Shown here one piece after another: positions 57,537 to 64,000 of a stretch of DNA of 64,000 bases. The first letter of the stretch is position 1. Each line of letters begins with the position of its first letter. The stretch is from Flavobacterium sp. W4I14 (GTDB taxonomy: Bacteria; Bacteroidota; Bacteroidia; Sphingobacteriales; Sphingobacteriaceae): contig JAUSZU010000001.1 of the NCBI GenBank assembly GCA_030817875.1, positions 1-64,000 on the forward strand, given 5' to 3'. Below the pieces are notes generated by a model. That model made no database searches, was not told the origin of the DNA, and worked only from the letters and a program-made list of their open reading frames with translations. The translations under genes and the position numbers were made by a program.

Positions 57537-58367
57537 TTACTCTTTTAATATTTTAGCCAATACCTTATCCAGTTTTGCTTTATCTTTCATGTATGCTTCC
57601 AAATCGTAAAGTTGCACGGTTTTAAATTCTATCGGGTGGCTTTCGCTCTGTAAAGAAATATATCCTGATGTTAATGCTTTGCCATCTATTTTAACTTTTG
57701 GATCGAAATTAGAAACATTGCCACCACCAATTTGAGGTTTGGTATATTCTAAAACCACTTCGCCAGCAATAATATGTTTGATAACCGAATCGCCTAATAC
57801 TAAAAATTCTGCCGTTACCCATTGGTCGCCAGCATAAGTTTTCGATTTCGAATCTAAGCAGTGTGGTGTAAATAATTTGCCATTATAGTTAATTAATGTG
57901 CCTGGGGTACATACGTTGCTGGTGTGACGTTCATGCTCTCCATCACCACCCAGGATCTGTCCTTCAATGGAAATCGGGAAATCCTGATCTTTCAACATCG
58001 TTGCCGGATCCTGACAATGTAACATTGCACCACTGTTTCTGGTCGCCCAGCCTTCACCACCTTTAGCCTGATCGCCAACAAAGCGGTAGGTTACTTTTAA
58101 AAGATAGGCCGAAAAAGGTTTTTTGTAGAAAATATGTCCGTATTGTTGGTCAAATTCTTTGTATCCATCATAACTCACCTTCATTACGCCATTTTCTACA
58201 CGAAAAGTATTGGCATAATTTTCTTTATAGTCGTGTTTGGCGATTTTAATGTTCCAATCTCTTAAATCTTTTCCATTAAAGAGATTGATCCAGCCTTTCT
58301 GAGCATTGGCGTTGAGGATAGTAAGCGATAAAAATAATACCGCAAGATAAATTGATTTTAATTTCAT
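57537..58367 (-). CDS. DUF1080 (3-keto-disaccharide hydrolase-like) protein
   Basis: A 276-residue exported protein with a signal peptide (about 1-22, ending ILNANAQ). The family start GWINLFNGKDLRDWNIK is at 25-41. A ConA-like fold follows, with SGAMLHCQDPATM, FPISIEGQILGGDGEHERHT and ISLQSESHPIEFKTVQLYDL at the end. DUF1080 members include 3-keto-glucoside hydrolases and glycan-binding proteins. No partner gene is adjacent. Confidence 0.85.
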   Translation of the reverse strand: MKLKSIYLAVLFLSLTILNANAQKGWINLFNGKDLRDWNIKIAKHDYKENYANTFRVENGVMKVSYDGYKEFDQQYGHIFYKKPFSAYLLKVTYRFVGDQAKGGEGWATRNSGAMLHCQDPATMLKDQDFPISIEGQILGGDGEHERHTSNVCTPGTLINYNGKLFTPHCLDSKSKTYAGDQWVTAEFLVLGDSVIKHIIAGEVVLEYTKPQIGGGNVSNFDPKVKIDGKALTSGYISLQSESHPIEFKTVQLYDLEAYMKDKAKLDKVLAKILKE

Positions 58368-58379
58368 AGTAACATTTGG

Positions 58380-58706
58380 GTTGGGTGCTAAAAATATGAA
58401 ATTTTTTCTGTCTAAGGAAACGGTAGGGAAGTCGGGAGTCTTCAGTCGGGAGTCCGAAGTTTATGTTCAATAGTCGGATAGTTCATGGTTGATAGTCTTG
58501 TAGCCAATAGCTTGGAATCAGTTAACCAATTAACCTTAGAGATACGTCATTTCGACTGGAGCATCGCGGAATGGAGAAATCTATTTAGTCTAAAATCCCT
58601 AGTTCTTAAGACGATTACCTAAGCTATGCATTTGGGACGCAGCGATAGATATCAGTTAACCGATTTAAACAATTAACCATTGACCAATGAATAGTGAACC
58701 AATGAA
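58380..58706. repeat. Mosaic repeat spacer
   Basis: Holds direct repeats of TCGGGAGTC (near 58431 and 58446), a partial copy of the CGTCATTTCGA repeat at 58551-58600, then TTAACCATTGACCAATGAAT and GAACCAATGAACTAATGAACC. Related fragments occur at 12171 and 43080. No gene is seen. Confidence 0.6.
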
Positions 58707-59387
58707 CTAATGAACCAAAAAGGGTTGCACTCTTTCTAATGCAAAGTCTAATTGTTCTTCCTGTGTAAGATCGGTATTATCTAAAATAATGGCATCATCA
58801 GCCCTAACTAAAGGACTTTCCTTACGGGTGGTGTCGGCATAATCGCGATGGGCAAGGTTTTCAAAAACCTCTTCCAGCGTAGTTTTGTTATTGCCTTTGC
58901 TCTCCAGTTCCTTAAATCTGCGTTCAGCCCTGATTTTCGGGTCGGCCGTCATAAAAAATTTCACAGGAGCATCAGGGAAAACTGTAGTGCCAATATCACG
59001 GCCATCCATAACGATGTTTTTCGATTTACCCATACGCTGCTGTTGCTTCACCATTTCATGACGCACAATTTTATGTGCCGAAACCTCGCTTACATTTTCA
59101 GAAACAGGCATTAAGCGGATTTCATCAGAAACTTCTTCACCATTAAGGGTGATATGGGATTCGTAATCACGTGAGTGAAAATTCAGTTCGATGTGCTGTA
59201 AAGCATCAACAACTTTAGCATCATCAGTAATATCGATGTTATTTCTTAAGAAGTATAATGTAACGGCACGGTACATCGCTCCGCTGTCTACATAAATGAA
59301 ACCTAATTTTTTAGCCAGTGCTTTTGCTAAAGTACTTTTTCCGCAAGATGAGTAGCCATCTATTGCTATTACCAGGTTTTTCTTCAT
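58707..59387 (-). CDS. cmk: Cytidylate kinase
   Basis: A 226-residue enzyme phosphorylating CMP and dCMP with ATP. The P-loop is GYSSCGKSTLAKAL near residue 11 and the CMP-binding motif VDSGAMYRAVTLYF near 34. VMDGRDIGTTVFPDAPVKFF near 126 and RRFKELESKG near 154 are family blocks. It has a TACCTTTG box only 7 bases before the ATG. The gene is flanked by repeats on the 3' side and diverges from ferritin. Confidence 0.94.
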   Translation of the reverse strand: MKKNLVIAIDGYSSCGKSTLAKALAKKLGFIYVDSGAMYRAVTLYFLRNNIDITDDAKVVDALQHIELNFHSRDYESHITLNGEEVSDEIRLMPVSENVSEVSAHKIVRHEMVKQQQRMGKSKNIVMDGRDIGTTVFPDAPVKFFMTADPKIRAERRFKELESKGNNKTTLEEVFENLAHRDYADTTRKESPLVRADDAIILDNTDLTQEEQLDFALERVQPFLVH

Positions 59388-59394
59388 CGTAGCG

Positions 59395-59402
59395 CAAAGG
59401 TA
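59395..59402 (-). promoter_or_regulatory. -7 element for cmk, 7 bases before the start codon
   Basis: The minus strand reads TACCTTTG; ATG follows after CGCTACG. The expected start point falls at or very near the start codon, so the mRNA is likely leaderless. Confidence 0.6.
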
Positions 59403-59516
59403 AAAAATAGAAACAGAATGCTGAATTTTTTTAAGGTATAAAGATAGATTCTAAACAAGATAATGCTAAAACATTGATTTGCTGGATGTGTTTAATCATA
59501 AAATAAATACACGATT

Positions 59517-60041
59517 ATGTTGTTATCTGAAAGAATGTTGGCCGCCCTGAATAACCAGGTTAAACTGGAAGCCGAATCGTCGCAAGTTTATCTGGGAATT
59601 GCTTCATGGTTAGAAACCCAGCCAGGTTTAGAAGGTTATACCGAGTTTTTCTACCGTCAGAGTGAAGAAGAACGTCATCATATGCTTAAACTGATTCATT
59701 ATATCAATGATCGTGATGGGCATGCGATGATTACTGCCCTTGAAATGCCCAAAAATTCTTTCGGACAGGTAATAGAGGTGTTTCAGGATTTTCTGGATAA
59801 TGAGTTGTTGGTATCTAAAAGCATTAACGATTTGGTAGAACTTTCGCTGAATGAGAAAGATTATCTCACATTTAAATTTTTGCAATGGTATTTAGATGAA
59901 CAATTGGAAGAAGAAAAAATGGCGAAAACGATGTTAGAGAAACTTCAATTGGTAGGCAGTGATAGAGGAGGTATTTACCAATTGGATAAAGATATTGTAG
60001 GTTTACGCAGCAAGGTAAGCGAATCGAAAGAGGAAGAATAA
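59517..60041 (+). CDS. ftnA: Ferritin (bacterial, non-heme)
   Basis: A 174-residue iron-storage protein. The ferroxidase site is built from E18 region (VKLEAESSQVYLG), EEERHHMLKLIHYI near 50-63 and DEQLEEEKMAKTMLE near 126-140, with the conserved E, EExxH and Q/E positions. The length and four-helix pattern are standard. It stores iron as a 24-mer in the cytoplasm. It starts with an ATG without a Shine-Dalgarno site. Downstream arfB has its own promoter. Confidence 0.93.
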   Translation: MLLSERMLAALNNQVKLEAESSQVYLGIASWLETQPGLEGYTEFFYRQSEEERHHMLKLIHYINDRDGHAMITALEMPKNSFGQVIEVFQDFLDNELLVSKSINDLVELSLNEKDYLTFKFLQWYLDEQLEEEKMAKTMLEKLQLVGSDRGGIYQLDKDIVGLRSKVSESKEEE

Positions 60042-60067
60042 TCTGTTTTTATTAAATTCCAAATTAT

Positions 60068-60075
60068 TACTTTTG
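60068..60075 (+). promoter_or_regulatory. -7 element for arfB, 4 bases before the start codon
   Basis: TACTTTTG is followed by CGGG then ATG at 60080. The transcription start should coincide with the start codon. A TGTTTTT stretch lies about 20 bases upstream in place of a clear -33 box. Confidence 0.6.
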
Positions 60076-60079
60076 CGGG

Positions 60080-60490
60080 ATGTTGCCTACAAGAGAAGAA
60101 ATTTTACGGTCTGTTACTTTCAAAACTTCCAGAAGTGGGGGGAAAGGCGGACAGAATGTAAATAAAGTTTCGAGTAAGGTAGAATTAATTTTCGACCTGG
60201 AAACAGCTTTTTATTTGGACGAAGACGAAAAGACACGCATAAAAGAAAAACTGGAAAACCGACTGGATTCTGAAGGACTGTTACATGTTGTTTCGCAAGA
60301 GGATAGGAGCCAGCTACTCAATAAAGAGAAAACAGTTGCCAAGTTGATTGAATTGTTAAAGCGATTGTTACACGTTCAGAAGAAGCGAAAAGCAACTAAA
60401 ATCCCTAAAGCAGTTATTCAAAAAAGATTAAAGAATAAGGCCGTAAATGCCGATAAAAAGGAAAGCCGCAAAAGACCATCAATTGATTAA
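60080..60490 (+). CDS. arfB: Peptidyl-tRNA hydrolase / ribosome rescue factor ArfB
   Basis: A 136-residue release-factor-like protein with the catalytic GGQ in SRSGGKGGQNVNKVSSKVEL near residue 21. The C-terminal tail is basic (KKRKATKIPKAVIQKRLKNK), which in ArfB inserts into the empty mRNA channel. It rescues stalled ribosomes on truncated messages. The gene ends 3 bases before the stop of the convergent L,D-transpeptidase gene. Confidence 0.9.
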   Translation: MLPTREEILRSVTFKTSRSGGKGGQNVNKVSSKVELIFDLETAFYLDEDEKTRIKEKLENRLDSEGLLHVVSQEDRSQLLNKEKTVAKLIELLKRLLHVQKKRKATKIPKAVIQKRLKNKAVNADKKESRKRPSID

Positions 60491-60493
60491 AGC

Positions 60494-61009
60494 TTACGGC
60501 CTGATTTCTATTTTAGTTCCAATGTTTACAGTATAAAACAATTCGTCTACTTCGTTATTGGTTAATGCCATACAGCCATTTGTCCAGTCGAAAAATCGTT
60601 GAAAATTACCGATAAATCCTAAATGGTTCCTGATCCCATGTATTTTAATATCACCACCAGGATCTTTACCAAGTAGTTTTGCCTTTGCAATATCTTTTTT
60701 ATTTGGGTAAGACACTCCAAGGTTTTTATGGTAACCACTATTTGGGTTTTTGGCATTGATGACATAAACTCCTTCAGGTGTTTTCTCATCACCTTCGGAT
60801 TCTTTATGTCCAACCGGGCTGTCGCCCAACGAAATTTTATATGTTTTAATCAGCTTGTGCTTCGCGTAAGCCAATAGCTGCCGATCAGATTTTTTTACAA
60901 TAATGTAATCAATTTCGGTATTCTGAGGTAGTTTTTGTTCGGGGCATAAATTGTAAATAGCCGCACCGATTATGAAAAACGAAATGATAAAAAGGGATAT
61001 TTTTTTCAT
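60494..61009 (-). CDS. L,D-transpeptidase (YkuD domain)
   Basis: A 171-residue exported or membrane-anchored protein starting at ATG 61009 (MKKISLFIISFF). The alternative at 61033 needs a TTG. A signal anchor covers 1-20. The catalytic block is IHGIRNHLGF followed by DWTNGCMALT, where Cys is the nucleophile in T-N-G-C. GDSPVGHKESEGDEKTPEGV is the substrate-loop region. It forms 3-3 cross-links in peptidoglycan or attaches proteins to it. It is 38 bases downstream of lpxR. Confidence 0.88.
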   Translation of the reverse strand: MKKISLFIISFFIIGAAIYNLCPEQKLPQNTEIDYIIVKKSDRQLLAYAKHKLIKTYKISLGDSPVGHKESEGDEKTPEGVYVINAKNPNSGYHKNLGVSYPNKKDIAKAKLLGKDPGGDIKIHGIRNHLGFIGNFQRFFDWTNGCMALTNNEVDELFYTVNIGTKIEIRP

Positions 61010-61047
61010 ACGCTGCAAATTCTCAATAACCAATTTAAACAGTTAAC

Positions 61048-61998
61048 CTAACTTTTCCCAAACCGATAATACAAACTTAAACCGCCATAATTCTGTGCTT
61101 TAGCCACACTTTTAACTTCTTTGGTTTTAAAAATGATATTAAAATCGGCAGTAAATCTTTTTGAACTATAATTTACACCAAACTGTTGCTCAAAAACAAT
61201 CGGTTTTACCCCAAAAGTTAATGGGCTGTTGTTGTTAAAAAGACTTCCCTGTATAGTGGCATCATAGGCAACAAAGTTTAGCTGCGGTTTAACATAAAAG
61301 AAAAATTCCGAATTGTTTAAGCTTTTTGTTTTCGAATTTCCAATCACAGCGTTGTGATAGGCACTGTTGAACAATTGATTTACTTTACCGGCCCTAAAAA
61401 GCACTGATGCACCCAAACCCGAAAAAGTTGTTCCTAAGTCGGCATAACCCTGGGCACTAATATCCACAATGGGATCTTCTGGTCTAAAAATTAACTTGCT
61501 ATAATTTGCGGCAAGGTTTACGGCCAGTTCATTTTTAATCTGGTAATCCCAACCTGCAGGGGTATAAAAACCTACAGTTTTATGTAGGAAACGCTGTGCT
61601 GTTTGGGCAAGCGAGTTAGGGCCAACAGTCCCCAATTCTACACTGGTTCTCAAAACACTCTCATTTTTATAGAAAACAGAATATGCACCACCTGCATAAA
61701 GATACCCTGCAAAAGGTCTGTCCTGATCTTCTTTGTTAGGAACCTGGCCCCAATAAGGCGTATACATTTTCTGTCCGGCAGAAATTTCGTAGGTCTTTTT
61801 CTCTATTTTATCTGATAGCTTTTCAGTATTGATGGCATGGCGGAAGTAGATGAATAATCCGTTAGTATAATATCGATCGTTTAAAGTAGCCAAATAAGCA
61901 TCGTTTTCGGTTTTAAAGCCGAATTCATTTTTAAAGGATTGAGCGAAACTGGTTGAAACAACCAAACAAAAAACTATGGTGAATAAAAATGATCTCAT
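61048..61998 (-). CDS. lpxR: LpxR-family lipid A deacylase
   Basis: A 316-residue outer-membrane barrel of the lipid A 3'-O-deacylase family. The signal peptide is about 1-19. The family start FKTENDAYLATLNDRYYTNG (about 27-46) has the conserved N-D and D-x-x-Y-T-N-G positions that bind calcium and form the active site. RPFAGYLYAGGAYS near 93 and the aromatic end GGLSLYYRFGKS are also typical. It should remodel lipid A acylation. Its ATG follows the lon terminator hairpin by 5 bases. Confidence 0.85.
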   Translation of the reverse strand: MRSFLFTIVFCLVVSTSFAQSFKNEFGFKTENDAYLATLNDRYYTNGLFIYFRHAINTEKLSDKIEKKTYEISAGQKMYTPYWGQVPNKEDQDRPFAGYLYAGGAYSVFYKNESVLRTSVELGTVGPNSLAQTAQRFLHKTVGFYTPAGWDYQIKNELAVNLAANYSKLIFRPEDPIVDISAQGYADLGTTFSGLGASVLFRAGKVNQLFNSAYHNAVIGNSKTKSLNNSEFFFYVKPQLNFVAYDATIQGSLFNNNSPLTFGVKPIVFEQQFGVNYSSKRFTADFNIIFKTKEVKSVAKAQNYGGLSLYYRFGKS

Positions 61999-62003
61999 AA
62001 AAA

Positions 62004-62026
62004 AGCCCAGGCAATTTACCTAGGCT
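62004..62026 (-). terminator. lon terminator abutting the lpxR start codon
   Basis: AGCCCAGG-CAATTTA-CCTAGGCT (one mismatch). On the minus strand the T-run TTTTTT ends in the lpxR ATG. lpxR can only be read by read-through or from a promoter within the hairpin region. Confidence 0.65.
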
Positions 62027-62081
62027 ATAAAAGTATTTATTGTAATTGGATTTTTGATTGTTAATCCAAAAGAATTAGCAA

Positions 62082-64000
62082 TTAGTTTACAATCGGCGCG
62101 ATTTTAACACTTAAATCTAAAGGTTTTTTAACCTTATTCTTGGTTAAGGCCAATTCAATTACTTCACTCATTTCGGTTACATAATGGAATTTTAAATCCT
62201 TGATGTAACTTTCTTTAATCTCTAAAATATCCTTACGGTTGCTTTTGCAAAGGATAATTTCTTTAATGTTTGCTCTTTTTGCAGCAAGGATCTTTTCTTT
62301 GATGCCACCAACCGGAAGTACCTTTCCCCGTAAAGTAATCTCACCAGTCATAGCTAAATGCTGTTTTACCTTACGTTGTGTAAATGCTGATGTTAAGGCG
62401 GTAAGCATCGTTACTCCGGCCGAAGGTCCGTCTTTTGGTGTAGCGCCTGCTGGCACGTGAACGTGAACATCCCAGTTGTCAAATAAACTGTAGTCTATAT
62501 CAAATTCGGCTGCGTGGGCACGTAAATAGGCCAGCGCGATAACCGCAGATTCTTTCATTACATCGCCAAGGTTACCTGTTAAGGTTAATTTTCCTTTTCC
62601 TGGGCTTAAACTCGATTCGATGAATAAAATATCACCCCCTACGCTTGTCCAGGCTAAACCTGTTACTACTCCAGCCACTTCATTGCCTTCGTATAAGTCT
62701 TTATCGTAAATCGGGGCACCTAAAATGCGCTCTACATCATCATTGCTTAAATTTGCATCGTAGGTTTCTTCCATCGCAATTTTGGTGGCCACACCACGTA
62801 CCAAAGAACCTATTTTTTTCTCCAAACCACGTACACCTGATTCTCTGGTATAATCTTCAATCACTTTTTCGATCAGTGGAGTTTTTAGGTTAATATCCTT
62901 AGTTTGTAAACCATGGTTTTCTTTCTGTTTAGGCAACAGGTATTTTTTAGCGATTTCTATTTTCTCTTCAATCGTATATCCGTTTACTTCGATAATTTCC
63001 ATACGATCTAACAAAGCAGGTTGAATGGTACTTAAAGAGTTTGCTGTTGCGATAAACAGGATGTTGGATAAATCGTAATCCATTTCTACATAATGATCGT
63101 AGAAGGCGCTGTTTTGTTCGGGGTCTAATACTTCAAGCAAGGCTGATGATGGATCGCCGCGGTGGTCGGTTCCTACTTTATCAATCTCATCCAAAACAAA
63201 AACAGGATTATCTGCCCCCGCTTTTTTAATAGACGAAATAATACGGCCTGGCATTGCACCGATGTAAGTTTTACGGTGGCCACGGATTTCTGCTTCATCG
63301 CGGATACCGCCTAAAGCCATACGTACATACTTACGGCCTAGCGCTTTCGCAATAGATTTTCCTAAAGATGTTTTACCAACTCCCGGAGGGCCAACCAAAC
63401 ATAAGATTGGCGCTTTCATATTACGCTTTAATTTTAAAACGGCTAAGTATTCTATAATGCGCTGTTTCACTTTTTCTAAACCAAAGTGATCTTTATCTAA
63501 GATACGTTGTGCTCTTTTTAGGTCGAAATTATCTTTCGTAAACTCGCTCCAGGGTAAATCTAAAAGAAGCTCCAAATAATTTAACTGAACAGAGTAATCT
63601 GGTGCAGCAGGGTTCATCCTACCCAACTTATCTAGCTCTTTATCAAAATGTTCGGCAACTGCTTTTGCCCATTTTTTCTTCTTGGCTTTTTCTTGTAAAG
63701 CATCGAATTCTAAATCGGCAGAGCTGCCTCCCAGTTCTTCCTGAATGGTTTTTAGCTGTTGATTTAAAAAATAATCACGTTGTTGCTTGTCTAAATCCGT
63801 ACGCACTTTCGATTGGATCTGATTTCTCAGTTCCAGCATCTGCAATTCGACCATTAAAAGCTCCATTACCTTTTGTGCTCTTTCCTGCAATTTATCCATT
63901 TCAAGGATTTTTTGCTTATCGGCCATTTCGGCATTCATATTTGACGAAATGAAATTGATCAAAAATGAATTGCTCTCGATGTTTTTAAGCGCAATACTGG
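62082..64000 (-). CDS. lon: Lon ATP-dependent protease, 3' part (cut by window end)
   Basis: The frame is open to the right edge: before the first visible Met it reads ...[12 protein letters not shown], so the N-terminal substrate-binding domain is missing from the window. Visible are the coiled-coil region, Walker [17 protein letters not shown], Walker [13 protein letters not shown], and the protease domain with catalytic Ser in [13 protein letters not shown] and Lys in [17 protein letters not shown]. It degrades misfolded and regulatory proteins in the cytoplasm. It ends in a hairpin terminator next to lpxR. Confidence 0.96.
   Translation of the reverse strand, partial: SIALKNIESNSFLINFISSNMNAEMADKQKILEMDKLQERAQKVMELLMVELQMLELRNQIQSKVRTDLDKQQRDYFLNQQLKTIQEELGGSSADLEFDALQEKAKKKKWAKAVAEHFDKELDKLGRMNPAAPDYSVQLNYLELLLDLPWSEFTKDNFDLKRAQRILDKDHFGLEKVKQRIIEYLAVLKLKRNMKAPILCLVGPPGVGKTSLGKSIAKALGRKYVRMALGGIRDEAEIRGHRKTYIGAMPGRIISSIKKAGADNPVFVLDEIDKVGTDHRGDPSSALLEVLDPEQNSAFYDHYVEMDYDLSNILFIATANSLSTIQPALLDRMEIIEVNGYTIEEKIEIAKKYLLPKQKENHGLQTKDINLKTPLIEKVIEDYTRESGVRGLEKKIGSLVRGVATKIAMEETYDANLSNDDVERILGAPIYDKDLYEGNEVAGVVTGLAWTSVGGDILFIESSLSPGKGKLTLTGNLGDVMKESAVIALAYLRAHAAEFDIDYSLFDNWDVHVHVPAGATPKDGPSAGVTMLTALTSAFTQRKVKQHLAMTGEITLRGKVLPVGGIKEKILAAKRANIKEIILCKSNRKDILEIKESYIKDLKFHYVTEMSEVIELALTKNKVKKPLDLSVKIAPIVN

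Noticed and set aside
60082..60094. A TTGCCTACAAG match to the ECF motif at the arfB start
   Set aside because: It is inside coding sequence, matches only the TTGCCTACA core (minus strand TGTAGGCAA), lacks the following T/A bases and points away from any gene start.

Overview
The window looks like chromosomal DNA of a Bacteroidota member, most likely a Pedobacter-like Sphingobacteriaceae. The evidence is: promoters of the TTTG-N19-TAnnTTTG type, genes that mostly lack Shine-Dalgarno sites, two SusC/SusD pairs, a FecR/ECF sigma pair, an HU-SPOR protein, PafA-type phosphatase, IcmF, and mosaic dispersed repeats between genes. Genus is inferred from gene content, not from a database comparison.

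Layout. 1-6.4 kb: a complete rRNA operon (three tandem promoters, 16S, tRNA-Ile, tRNA-Ala, 23S, 5S) with visible processing stems, followed by a degenerate second 5S-terminator unit loaded with palindromes. 6.4-7.1 kb: direct repeats and a doubtful gene relic. 7.1-17.3 kb: acyl-ACP desaturase, IcmF fused mutase, VOC protein, PafA phosphatase, a DUF3472-ricin lipoprotein, and folC. 17.6-21.5 kb: a translationally coupled operon HU-SPOR protein, ExbB, ExbD, TonB. 21.9-36.0 kb: a polysaccharide/glycoprotein utilisation region with an Endo H-like GH18 enzyme (frameshifted), SusD, SusC, a ROK-family protein, then a divergent ECF sigma, FecR, STN-type SusC and SusD. 36.0-45.6 kb: unknown protein, erythromycin-esterase-like lipoprotein, an outer-membrane barrel with a large TPR protein, pyrB-pyrR, and a DCC protein. 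45.8-49.3 kb: an AT-rich accessory island with a twice-frameshifted zincin-like lipoprotein and a tandem array of three paralogous secreted proteins plus the tail of a fourth. 49.3-64 kb: GH20 hexosaminidase, rpsA, SH3 protein, a signal-peptidase-like protein with its catalytic dyad apparently missing next to a TPM-domain protein, DUF1080 protein, cmk, ferritin, arfB, L,D-transpeptidase, LpxR and the 3' part of lon (cut by the window end).

How the genes may work together. The glycan region reads as one circuit: the STN domain of the second SusC would signal through FecR to the ECF sigma factor. A shared motif (TGTAGGCAATTT, extended in two copies) lies upstream of fecR, of the ROK gene and of the first susC, so the sigma factor may control both SusCD systems, the Endo H-like enzyme and the sugar-kinase-like protein. 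This is the most testable regulatory hypothesis in the window. The most unusual locus is the 45.8-49.3 kb island, a candidate undescribed secreted zincin plus tandem partner family, in which frame breaks sit in a G6 tract, an A9 tract and a 4-base tandem duplication. Phase variation, decay and sequencing error cannot be told apart from the sequence alone.

Another trend is that several housekeeping genes (arfB, cmk, folC, pyrR) have a -7 promoter element only 4-15 bases before the start codon, implying leaderless or nearly leaderless mRNAs, while rpsA has a conventional leader with a Shine-Dalgarno-like GGAG.
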